A DNA stretch of 64,000 nucleotides from positions 5,068,641 through 5,132,640 of the forward strand of contig OX393568.1 of the NCBI GenBank assembly GCA_947652115.1, written 5' to 3'. A program made the translations under genes and the position numbers. This document shows positions 10,891-20,529 of the stretch, piece after piece; the first letter of the stretch is position 1; each line of letters begins with the position of its first letter. The notes beneath the pieces were generated by a model. The model searched no databases. It had not been told where the DNA came from and was given only the letters and a program-made list of their open reading frames with translations. The stretch is from Blastomussa wellsi. Taxonomy: Eukaryota > Cnidaria > Anthozoa > Scleractinia > Plerogyridae.

Positions 10891-11157
10891 TACCAAAAAG
10901 ACCGGTAAACGGAACAGTCTTATCAAAAGAAAATACGGTCTTACTAAAGGAGGAGATGATCACCCCTTGTATCGAAGAAATGAAGGACTTTGGAAGATTT
11001 TTCGAAATCGTGAATGTCTCTCTTTTTAAAGAAAACAACCATTTTAATGTCGTGAAAAAGGTTGTTGTTGTTCATCATGGTATAAAGTATAGTAATGAAG
11101 GAGTTATCGTTTGTCTCACGATGTAGTCACTTGTGATGTGGACCGCGACGTTTCGGC

Positions 11158-11526
11158 TGCATACTGCTAGCCTTCATCAGGCGATAAGGTCGACTGGCTA
11201 CGTGTAGCTTTATAAAGCATGGTGCTTCCGCTGTGATTGGTTGGTTTTCAACAGCTGTTTATTGGTGCATCATCCTAACAACATCAACAGGGATAGTGGA
11301 ATCGAGATTCCTGAAGCTTGGATGCCCACGATCAAGAAACACAAGAACGAAAGAACTGCACAACGGCGAACCGCCGAGGGAACAACTAACTGGTCTAGGA
11401 TCAGCGAAGATCGAAATGCACCAATCATAGCTGTTGAAAACCAACCAATCACAGCGGAGCACCACGCTTCATAAAGCTACACGTAGCCAGTCGACCTTAG
11501 CGCCTGATAAAGGCTAGCAGTATGCA
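11158..11526. mobile_element. Penelope-like inverted repeat with hammerhead-like core
   Basis: The left arm (about 11158-11270) and right arm (about 11412-11526) are inverted copies of about 112 bp. Just outside and within the left arm the minus strand reads CTGATGA (11180-11174), a GGCT..AGCC stem, then GAAAC-GTC (11154-11147), the conserved pieces of a hammerhead ribozyme. The right-arm copy is decayed (CTGATAA, CAAAC). The interior reads NNINRDSGIEIPEAW in one frame, like the C-terminal end of reverse-transcriptase proteins of Penelope-like elements. I read it as a terminal-repeat remnant of such an element. Confidence 0.65.
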
Positions 11527-11929
11527 CCCCAAACGATAACGCCTTCATTACAACAACCATTTTATTTTATTTTTGCAAGTCTATGCCCTGGCTTCTAAAG
11601 AAGGCTTTGATTTCATTGATACTCCAGCATTGTTTTATGTCAGTCAATCTTCTGCCTGGAGTAATGTCTCGCTTGTTCCGGGAAATGTGTTTACTCCTTG
11701 ACCCCGAAAATAATGTGAAGGTAGACTTATCTTTTCCCAAGTGATATTTAAGCCTAATTCAATGATTTTAAAATTTAGAATGTGCTCAGTTGAACTTTCG
11801 GTATCATTTCCCCAATATGCATCCCGTTCAATTTATTAAATAATGATTTAATAATTATATTAAGAAAAACTCTTTCGGCATTGCGTCCAACTAAACAGCC
11901 AAAGTTCCAAATTAAGCTCTCCAACGAAT

Positions 11930-12000
11930 AGACCAATTCCGATGTATTATTCCCCAAGCTTCGGCGACATGTTAGAATATTAATATATCCGAATTGGTCT
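11930..12000. mobile_element. 71-bp MITE
   Basis: It begins AGACCAATTCCGAT and ends ATCCGAATTGGTCT, terminal inverted repeats with little mismatch. The interior CCCCAAGCTTCGGCGACATGTT is shared with the foldback at 2944-3051. Confidence 0.7.
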
Positions 12001-12040
12001 AAAAGGGCTGTAGCTGCAGTGACCTAAGATGTGACATTTT

Positions 12041-12100
12041 ATTAAAAACTAGCTATAGTATATTGTATTTCCTGAGTTCTGATTGGTTTAGAGGCAATGG
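12041..12100. repeat. Dispersed repeat, copy 1
   Basis: ATTAAAAACTAGCTATAGTA through GAGGCAATGG matches 63101-63160 at about 90 percent by eye. No coding potential. Confidence 0.7.
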
Positions 12101-12812
12101 AATATGAACGTATTACGCTCTCAGTAACCAGATACCGATTTCTACATGCGTTTTTCCTGCCCACACAAGACACCGAATTTCGCCTTCTTGAACCAAATCC
12201 ATTGGAAAATGATGCCTAAGTTCGTGTTAGCCAATGAACTACATATCCTACTACCCCTTGTGGCCCGTTGGTTTCCATAATTAACCACTTGCTGGCAAAA
12301 CGAATTAAGACAGAAAAACGAAGTCAGCAAAAGATAAAAAGGAAAAAAGAAAATGGAAACACAATAAAAGGAATTTTTTTCGATTATTGAGAAGATAGAA
12401 AAAAGAAATTGGAAAAAGGTAAAAACGAAAAAGGAATAAAGAAAAAATCAAAGGCTCCTAAGAGCGAACTCATTCGTACATAACAAAAATCATGGCAAAA
12501 ATGTGATTACTTGTAGGGGATATTTCGACACATACGCCACCCTCATCTCTATCTATAATTATGCCTTATTATCAGGAAGAAAATATTGAGGAATTTTTGA
12601 GTTGTTGACATGAATTTGTTGAAGCAGAAACAAAACAGTACATTCACAGCTAGAGTACTTGTAGTTGTTCTTTTCTCTAAGGGTTGGAGGAGTTGTTTTA
12701 TATCAGGAACTGGGCGAACCACCAGGCGGTTTGGACGGGAGGGGCTTGGGGCGAGACGAGAATTATTGACTACGGACTCTTTTGTAATTTTTGAGGATAT
12801 GTTTGTCAACCC

Positions 12813-13152
12813 AGCAATGGAGAAGCTGATTGGCCAATTTAAATTGTGCGCGCGGAATGGCATCGAGGATGTCGTGATCAACTGCCGTTACATTTGCACG
12901 CGTGCTCCTAGTCTTGTTATAAATTTTGCTTCAATCCATTAAAACAATAGTGCCCGCTCTGACAAGATTAATAACAAGACGTCAAGAGGCGCTTGGTTGT
13001 GTTGGATGAATTTTCAAGCTCATTTAAAGGAACTTTGTGAAACAAAACACTGCGTTGACGTGTTGACGCAAACACATAAGATCTGTGATGGTATTGCACA
13101 CGTGTAACTTTAGATTGGGCACATTGGCGAATCAGCTTCTCCGCTGCTGGGC
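12813..13152. repeat. Imperfect inverted repeat, about 340 bp
   Basis: CAGCAATGGAGAAGCTGATT near 12813 is mirrored by AATCAGCTTCTCCGCTGCTG near 13131, with extended but imperfect pairing inward. It is probably an old MITE. The ORFs on both strands across it (12549-12942) have no recognisable motif. Confidence 0.5.
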
Positions 13153-13377
13153 TGATGGATATCCTCAAAAAATGCATAGAGTCTGCAGTCTGTTTTTCCT
13201 CGCGCTTGTCCTTTTCCTTTTCTTGTCTTGCCTCAATCCCCCCTCACACGTCTTAAACCTTAATTTACAGCATTCCCTTTCGAAATTTCGAGAAAAAACA
13301 GACTGTAAGCAGTCTAATTCACAGCTGAAATGCCAGTGTAAGAAAATAGAATGCTTTAACTAAACACAACATACAAC

Positions 13378-13383
13378 TTTATT
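13378..13383 (-). terminator. Candidate poly(A) signal of OB-fold gene
   Basis: AATAAA on the minus strand, about 1 kb downstream of the stop codon at 14399. Another AATAAA-like hexamer would give a different 3' UTR, so use is uncertain. Confidence 0.3.
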
Positions 13384-14162
13384 TTCATTCAATTTGACAA
13401 ATTTTAATGTTAACAAGGTTTATGAACAAAACATTTCTTTCTAACTTCATTTATCGACATTAACAAGCTCAAGGCATTAAATAGAAAAATATGCAACTTT
13501 TTACACACTAAAGAATAAATAGGCATTTCCTAGCCACCTTGTGCATAGGTTTTAAAATGAGTCCTTTACAGGTTACCAACATGTTTACTCTTCACATAAA
13601 TACTACAAAAATTACCAAAGTGTGAAACAAGCTCCCCACTACCCCACCCACTTTCATTCAGAAATTCCTGTGGCTTGTATATATGCATTGTTTTTGTTGG
13701 TTGCTTGAACTGCAGTGGAAACATGATATTGGCTTTGGCAGCAAAAATATAAAAATAATTATTACCAAACTTTCAAAAGTACCACTTCAATGAAATACAA
13801 AGCATTTCTTTCAACCAAAAGTTAATGCAATTTCCCTTGTAGCTACTGTTACGACATTTTATTCAACAACTATCGAAATGTTAACGGTTATATTTTGTAA
13901 AATAAAGTCATGTAAATGTGCAAAGGTGATGGGTGGAATTCACTGACTAAAAGTAGGTGGGGCAGTAGAAGAAAATTGAGCGGGGCAGGAATCTAAAAAT
14001 TTGGGCTTGTTTGTAGTATACGAGTTTCAAATAATTGTTTTTTCTTGTGGCAAACAATAATAAAACAAAATCTGCAAGATTCTTGTATGTGTCTCATCTT
14101 ATGTGTTACAGAACTGAAACAAAATGACTAGACGATAATCTACAACGGATAGTGGAAATGAA

Positions 14163-14421
14163 CAAAAGCAAATGCAATCTGTATGCAGTTTTTACAACCT
14201 TCAGATTGAGGGGGTTGTGATCAAAGTCTAAGTAACAACAACAAAACATTTTTTAACAAAAGTCCAGTAACTTCTATCATGCACAATTTGCAAAAGCAAA
14301 TGCAATCTCTATGCAGTTTTTACAATCTTCAGATTGAGGCGGTTGTGATAAAAGTCTAAGTAACAACAAAACATTTTGTAACAAAAGCCCAGTAACTTCT
14401 AATCATTGTCATGGACAATTT
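14163..14421. repeat. Tandem duplication across the 3' end of the OB-fold gene
   Basis: Two units of about 128 bp (14163-14290 and 14291-14421), each starting CAAAAGCAAATGCAATCT and ending in CAATTTG. The second unit covers the last codons and stop of the minus-strand gene. The first lies in its 3' untranslated region and has lost the coding end. Confidence 0.8.
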
Positions 14422-15481
14422 GCATGGACAAAATGATTTTGTCTGTTTTGGAAATATTAAATTTAATCTTCTTTATGTGCAGAAGTGTTGCATATATCAT
14501 GCTTGTATTTAATTTTGTGACATCTGATTTAATGTTGTATCCCTCGGTCGATGATAGTTCAGCAAACAGGGCTTTAAGAGGGGCACTTGGTGAGTAGTAA
14601 CGCCCTATTTTCTCACCTTGGTCATCACCTAGTAAGAAGTTAGCAGACAATGTTGCTGACAAAAATGATACGAGCATCATCTGCCCACAAGAAGTGCACT
14701 TTACCATTTCAGGATCATTGTCGTCCTCTGCTGGGATTCTGCCATTGCAATTCACACAAACATACAGCTTGCTGATATCGGCTGTCAGGATTCTACCTAC
14801 AATCTCTTCACTTTCTGTTTCTTTGGGCTTAAGTTTCTCAGCCTCCAATAACATGGCTTCGGAGATCTTGATTTCTTCAATACATGGCGAAATGGTTGAA
14901 GACTGAGTGCACTGGAGATATGTCTTATTAAAATAGCCCACTCTCACATCTCCAAATACATACGCCTGCCCTTCTTTGACTGTCTCTATCACGTCCTCCC
15001 AAATGGTAGCAGCGATGACAGCAGTTCCATCACTGACAACGAGCTCGCACTTCTTCACATCTTTGCCTGTGGAACGTGAAGTTGGAACTAATTTGAGGGT
15101 ATGTTTTCGCACTGACTGTCTGACTTTTCTACTCCTTTGCAAAATGCGTTTTAACTGCATTGCAGGTATCCTCGAGACTGCTCTGTCTCTTGACTTGTAA
15201 ATGTCACGTCGCTGGCTTGAATTAATAAATAGGTCAAAGCGAGATCTTCTTGTTATTTGTTTATTTACCTGGATCGTTTCCTTGACTTGTGTATCGGCGT
15301 GTTCGTCGCCGCGTATGCATTCTTGTGGCAGAGTTTTCACTCCACTATCATCAACTTGACTTTGTGATTCATCGTTCTGGCACCAACAAAGGGAAACAAA
15401 GGAGCGTACTTTTAAAACGACTGAGTTAAATTTCTCCTGCATGTAGCGGATAAGGCTTTGCATTACACTATAAAACTGCAT
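14399..15481 (-). CDS. OB-fold / zinc-ribbon protein, RPA1-like
   Basis: This 360-aa single open frame (ATG at 15481) is a likely nucleic-acid-binding protein. Residues 1-120 are polar and basic with many Arg. Residues about 125-205 look like an OB-fold (KLVPTS.., ELVVSDGTAVIAATIWED, VFGDVRVGYFNKTYLQ). A C-x2-C-x16-C-x2-C zinc ribbon follows at C242, C245, C262 and C265, then a second beta-rich segment to the C terminus. This order resembles the DNA-binding domains of the large RPA subunit, which binds single-stranded DNA in replication and repair. RPA-like proteins are also carried by some Helitron transposons, so a mobile-element origin is possible; I see no helicase nearby. The 5' end may be incomplete if upstream exons exist. 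The function is inferred from fold only. Confidence 0.65.
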   Translation of the reverse strand: MQFYSVMQSLIRYMQEKFNSVVLKVRSFVSLCWCQNDESQSQVDDSGVKTLPQECIRGDEHADTQVKETIQVNKQITRRSRFDLFINSSQRRDIYKSRDRAVSRIPAMQLKRILQRSRKVRQSVRKHTLKLVPTSRSTGKDVKKCELVVSDGTAVIAATIWEDVIETVKEGQAYVFGDVRVGYFNKTYLQCTQSSTISPCIEEIKISEAMLLEAEKLKPKETESEEIVGRILTADISKLYVCVNCNGRIPAEDDNDPEMVKCTSCGQMMLVSFLSATLSANFLLGDDQGEKIGRYYSPSAPLKALFAELSSTEGYNIKSDVTKLNTSMIYATLLHIKKIKFNISKTDKIILSMQIVHDND

Positions 15482-16785
15482 ATTTACAGTTTGTAAGGCA
15501 ACTATGTTTGGCAGTTTGATAGCTGGGCCTTGTACGACAATTGTATCGCAGGGCCTTGTACGGCAACTGTATCACAAATATACAGGCGCGACCATCGAAC
15601 CAGATCGAAATTGCGCTCTAAAAACAGCTTTAGTGAGATTCTAGGTCGCTTCACTTTTTTTGTATGTGTTAGAGCAAATGAAATAATGGCAGAAAGAGCG
15701 ATTTTTACTTACCGAAATGACGTGTGAAACCCAGGCAAAGTAAAAAATTCCTGCCAAAAAACATGGCTGCCTTCCTGCAAAAGCCAAGCCTCGTGACGAC
15801 CGACAAAAATAGCCCCAGGAAGGGAGGCATGGGAGGTAGGTACGCGGGCTCATTTTAGGAGAAGAAACAAATTTATACTTTTGCATTTTGACTAATTTTA
15901 TTTACTAAAGAATTACATACGTACTACTACATTACCTCGAGGTATTTTGAAATTTACCGGTAAGAAGTGCTAATTAGCTTGTTTTTGCTATTCATGGCAA
16001 GTTACTTTTCGGCTTGCTACATGGTCAGCGGTTGTTCCCATTTTCTTACGTCACTTCCGCTATTTCTGCCAACTAAACGCGGCCATTTCCGTCCACGCAG
16101 ATTTCTGCTAACGCCGTTTTCTCGCTATCCACAATAACTCATCCATTGCTTCGCAACGAATGAGTTAATAAAGAGGTAATAGGCAATAGAAATACAGGAA
16201 ATTAGAAAAAGCCTGAGAGAAATACAGAATAAGAACTAGTGTAGTCGGGGCTATGAAAGTGATGCATAAATTTGGATGTAGTTTGGAACTTAACTAATAC
16301 ACCAAAGCATGTCGCAGATGTCGAAGTCACCAATTAAGGTGAACAATGCACAAATTATTCAGCAAGAAGCACATGGAAGCTGCTGCTTAAGTGTAAAACA
16401 ACAAACATCCGAAGCAAATTTTAAAAATTGGCTGCTCAAAGCTGCTCAGGTGAAAACGACAAACCACCGAAACAAATTTTAAAAATTATCGAATGTTGCG
16501 CCAATACGTGCATGAGTCCGAACACATGAAATTAAAGGCTTGTCAAAGTCGCCGAGGTGCGAAATTCGGCAAGAAGCAAATGACAACCGCAGAAGTAAAC
16601 GACAAAGCTATCAAACTTCTTTCAAATTTTTGTGGGGATAAGTCAAGGCCTGTACGAAAATAGAATATTAGTAAAGGTTTTCTTTCTTGCAAGACATGCC
16701 CGTCCGTTAGAGATCCAAGCCGCCATAGTTATAACAGACGCCAACTGCCAAAGTTATTTTTTAGCGTAATGACAGATGACAATAC
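15482..16785. other. No gene recognised
   Basis: No supported ORF. A short palindrome (AACTCAT..ATGAGTT) lies at about 16135-16165. This is the upstream flank of the OB-fold gene and may hold its promoter, but no clear TATA box stands out. Confidence 0.4.
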
Positions 16786-17018
16786 TAGAGAGATTAAGCA
16801 TGACGTTATACGGCAAACGGCAAACGCGAGCCTGCCTTTCATTTTGTTACCTTTTTATCTAATTCTCAAATAAATCTCTCAGAAAAATAGGGAAAAAATC
16901 ACTCGTTCACAACAAACACGAACCTGCTTATTTCCGCGCACAAACGCCTGAATGCCAACCGCAGAAGTTGAATTTTTGCCGTTCGCGGGAAAAACAAACG
17001 TCATGCTTAATCTCTCTA
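16786..17018. mobile_element. MITE with 20-bp TIRs and TA ends
   Basis: TAGAGAGATTAAGCATGACG at 16786 is mirrored by CGTCATGCTTAATCTCTCTA ending at 17018. TA at each end fits a Tc1/mariner-like target duplication. The 190-bp interior has no ORF. Confidence 0.75.
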
Positions 17019-17610
17019 CTATCGGAAAGCTGCGGCCTCGAGACTCTAAAAGGAAGATCACAGCGCAAGCCTACTTTGTTGTTTGTTTCAAATCGAGGCC
17101 CTAACAATACGCACTGCATTCTGGTCCGCTGAAAGCGAGGCTCTACCACAGCCCAAAGCATTGTGGCCGCTGAAAGCGAGGCTATAAACCACGGCAAAAT
17201 CTCGATTTTTTTTCTACCTTTTTTGATTTTGAAATGCTGCTCCGCAAGCTGCGCTCGCTCCGCAACAATGAACACACGATAAAATTATTAAGATTTAATC
17301 ATTCTTTGTAAATGAAGCAAATGAAAAATGAAAGGATATTCTGTTTTACGGACGAATCTAACCAAACGAAAAGTAAAATGGCGGAAAGTGCCACCGATTC
17401 TTTGGTTTCCAAAATTAGTTGCTTTGGTTTATTTTGTGTAGTTTTGATTTCGCAATTGATGTTCTGATTTCGAAACTCCCGTCCTTTGATTTTATTTTGT
17501 CCCATTTTTGATTTCGCGAGTCAGGTTTTGATTTCAAAACTCACGTTCTTTGATTTCTAAAATTCGTCGCTTTGATTTATTTTGTGTCATTTTTAATTTC
17601 GCGTATCAAA
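17019..17610. other. Gene-free left flank of the triplication
   Basis: No gene. From about 17400 the sequence is rich in TTTGATTTC and GATTTCG..AAACTC words, degenerate relatives (in inverse orientation) of the minisatellite that follows. This flank occurs once only and marks the outside of the 10-kb repeat. Confidence 0.5.
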
Positions 17611-17985
17611 ACGGCATTTGAGAAACCAAAAACGCTATCTGAGAAATCAAAAACGCCAAATGAGAAATCAAAAATCCCATTTGAGAAATCAAAAGCGCCA
17701 TTTGAGAAATCAAAAACACTCATTTGAGAAATCAAAAACGCCATTTGAGAAATCAAAAACGTCATTTGAGAAATCGAAACGCCATTTGAGAAATCAAAAA
17801 CGCCATTTAAGAAATAAAAAACGTCATTTGAGAAATCAAAAATCCCATTTTAGAAATCAAAAGCGCCATTTGAGAAATCAAAAACGCCATTTGAGAAATC
17901 AAAAATCCCACTTGAGAAATCAAAAATCCCATTTGAGAAATCAAAAACTCATTCATGAAATCAAAAATTTCATGAAATAATTCAA
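17611..17985. repeat. 20-21-bp minisatellite, unit 1
   Basis: About 17 imperfect copies of CGCCATTTGAGAAATCAAAA. The left breakpoint of the 10-kb triplication falls inside it (near 17631). It lies about 260 bp upstream of the GPCR A start. The open frame through it (repeating RNQKRHL) is a product of the repeat period and not a gene. Confidence 0.9.
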
Positions 17986-18245
17986 GGCTGGAAGTTTCCC
18001 ATGCAAAAATCTAAAGGAGAAAATTTCAAAAATCAAAACATCAACAAAATAATCAAAATATCGTGACGGACCTCCTGTCTGTCTGTCGCTGAGATACACG
18101 TGACACAAGAAAAATCGATCCAAAATATTAAAAGCATGCGTCTTATTGAGCAGGCAACGATCGACCAGCTAGCGTGCGTCTTGTATTTATCATTTAACAT
18201 CTGGAAACTCAAATCACGAGACAGCATAAGTTGAAATTGTCCAAA

Positions 18246-19424
18246 ATGAATCACGAAAACTGGGCAAATTTCAGCGTCCCTTCGCCGACAAATTCAAGCA
18301 CAGACGGGCATGGACTGCAGAAACAGGCTTACAAAACACAAGCGATCTTGGCGTTCGCTTACTACGTTATGGTGTTGTTGTCTTTGGTTGGTAACACAGT
18401 CGTCATCAAAGCGATTAAAAGGATTAGAAAGGTTGTACGAAGGCAAGTGTATTATCTGTTCATAGTTAACTTGTCGGTAGCCGATCTGCTCTTTGCCTTG
18501 GAGATGATTCCAATGATCTGTATCCATTTGTTATTGAACAGCGCATGGCTTATCCAAGGTCGTTTTGGCAACTTTCTCTGCAAATTTGATTTCTTTCTCT
18601 CTGCAGTTTTAATTTTGATATCGAATCTAACAATTCTAGCCATTTCTGTGGAGAAGTTTTTGGGGATATTTTTTCCTTTGAAGACATTTGTTTCGAAGAA
18701 ACGGGCGTATTTTATTATTGCATCCACGTGGCTGGTCAGTGGAATTTATTCCGCGCCGTTGTTTGCCTTCGCCAATCTCGAAGTGCAACCCGATGGGAGA
18801 GTCACGTGCTCTGTTGGCATGACCGGCGAAAAGGTCGTACGATGGTTTATATTTCAAACAATTCTGTTGGCGGTGGGATTTATAACCACGCTAACTGTGT
18901 ATTCTGCGATTGGGGTTAAAATATGGCTGCGCAAAACGCCTGGGTTTCAACTTGACGCCGTTCAACGAAGAGGACAAGCGAAAAAACACAAGGCACTGAA
19001 AATGTTAGCAATGCTTGTCTTGGTGTTTTACATTTCGTTCATACCATTTTGGGTTTCTCAGCTGTCAATCCACTTCGGTTTCTACAATAAGCTTGGACTG
19101 TATTACAGTGCTGTCTCAGCGTTCCTAATGCTTTGCAACGGGACTGCAAACCCCATTATTTACAGCGTTTATAACTTAGACATTCGCGATGAATTCAGAT
19201 CTTTTTTCACTTGTAAACCACCCGCGGAACGTCGGCAAAGCTTGTCGTCGATGCCCTTTCGCAACAGAGCCATAAGAAGACGAAGATACGAGGATTTAGA
19301 ACTGAACGCTTTGTCACAACAGTCGCCGATATTTGCAGTGAGGAATAATAATCATTTCAAAGGAGAAAAGCCAGTTACTGGCCAACTGAATGCGGCCTTC
19401 ATTTATGAGGACACACGTTTATAA
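18246..19424 (+). CDS. GPCR A copy 1: rhodopsin-like receptor, 392 aa
   Basis: An intronless class A G-protein-coupled receptor in the plasma membrane; the ligand is unknown. The start is ATG 18246 (MNHENW); the frame opens 15 bp earlier only with TTG. There are two N-glycosylation sites (N8, N16). TM1 holds GN (N50), TM2 NLSVAD (D80) and TM3 C112, which can pair with C188 in loop 2. The DRY position reads E136-K137-F138, losing the nearly invariant Arg. TM6 has SFIP in place of CWxP, and TM7 has NPIIY (302-306), followed by an amphipathic helix 8 and a 70-aa tail. The overall look is that of neuropeptide-receptor-like cnidarian orphans. The loss of Arg in DRY may alter G-protein coupling. 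It is paired with GPCR B 5.2 kb downstream on the same strand. Confidence 0.9.
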   Translation: MNHENWANFSVPSPTNSSTDGHGLQKQAYKTQAILAFAYYVMVLLSLVGNTVVIKAIKRIRKVVRRQVYYLFIVNLSVADLLFALEMIPMICIHLLLNSAWLIQGRFGNFLCKFDFFLSAVLILISNLTILAISVEKFLGIFFPLKTFVSKKRAYFIIASTWLVSGIYSAPLFAFANLEVQPDGRVTCSVGMTGEKVVRWFIFQTILLAVGFITTLTVYSAIGVKIWLRKTPGFQLDAVQRRGQAKKHKALKMLAMLVLVFYISFIPFWVSQLSIHFGFYNKLGLYYSAVSAFLMLCNGTANPIIYSVYNLDIRDEFRSFFTCKPPAERRQSLSSMPFRNRAIRRRRYEDLELNALSQQSPIFAVRNNNHFKGEKPVTGQLNAAFIYEDTRL

Positions 19425-19847
19425 CGATATTCGTTGTCAACGCAACTGAATAATAGACATCCCAGGACATGCATGGGATGAAATTCGCGGGAAAGGTGAG
19501 TCACGTGATTATGAACGACTGTTAGTCACGCGATCTGTCTGAAGTCACGCTAACCAGCTTTCCTTGATCCGTCAATGTAGTAGGTAACTAAAAAGGACTA
19601 TTGCTCTTGTTTTCTAATTCTAAATAGTCAATTTGCCTATAGATGAAAGTTGTGCAAGATGTCTGGAAGCCTTTGCTTTAGATTACCTTTTTTTGTTTAA
19701 AGTGCACCTAACACCAAAATATTTTTTCGCTAAAATACACCTTTGTACCAGTTCGAAACGCATTGCACCTTTCGTTTCTACTTTTCACCATATTCTGGCT
19801 ATTTATAGCATTAGGAAAACTGTTCATCATTTGTTCCACGACCGAGC

Positions 19848-19973
19848 CAGAAGGGGCGTGGGCCTATTCGTGATTTGACGTCACAAATTGATTTGCATCG
19901 CATCAAGCCTTTGTAAACATGCATGCAAATCAATTTGTGACGTCAAATCAAGAATAGACCCACGCCCCTTCTG
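19848..19973. mobile_element. Palindromic MITE, unit 1
   Basis: The left arm CAGAAGGGGCGTGGGCCTAT and right arm ending CCCACGCCCCTTCTG pair over about 51 nt, with a 22-nt loop. Both arms include TTTGACGTCACAAATTGATT, so two CRE-like TGACGTCA sites lie in the 3' flank of GPCR A. Confidence 0.85.
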
Positions 19974-20529
19974 ACAATCTTTGTATAATTTCAGCATTTT
20001 ATTATCCCGTTGGTGTTTTTCGGCATTAGAAAACTCTTACTTTTAGATTTCCTTCAATTTGAAAGTAAATGGGAAAATTACTTTAAATGCCGTGACACTG
20101 TGTAACGAAAATTGTCAAAAGAAAAATTGGAATATCATTCTCGAAAGAATCGCACACTTCTCGAAACTTTAACTATGTTACTTCAGGCTTCCCTGAAAGT
20201 CCCGGGACTCCCGATTTCTAGGAAAATCTTCAGATTCCCGGAAGAATTTTGTTTTCCTCACGAAACAGGCCTCTCAGAGTCGACATTCCATGTAGCCTTT
20301 TTTATAGCGCGGGCTTGTTTGTAGAATAACTTGCCCCAGGATTTAAAAAGCGTTGGTTCCATTGGGCAGTTTAAAAGGGGTATTAAGAAGGTATCTGAGA
20401 TATCGGATTCCCACACGGCAATCATGTAAAACGAGTTTTAGTTTTCAACTTTTAGCTTAACTGATGATTCTTCGAGTTTAAATAAAGTTTTACATCACAT
20501 TACACATTACATAACATCGATGTCATACT

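Noticed and set aside
12549..12942. Overlapping 110-aa ORFs on both strands
   Set aside because: They mirror each other across an imperfect inverted repeat, have no motif and are likely chance.
17618..17980. 120-aa ORF of repeating RNQKRHL in the minisatellite (also in units 2 and 3)
   Set aside because: It is open only because the repeat unit lacks stops. There is no gene context, and the other strand is also open.
17611..17985. CRISPR-like array
   Set aside because: Repeats are contiguous with no unique spacers, and the DNA is eukaryotic; it is a minisatellite.
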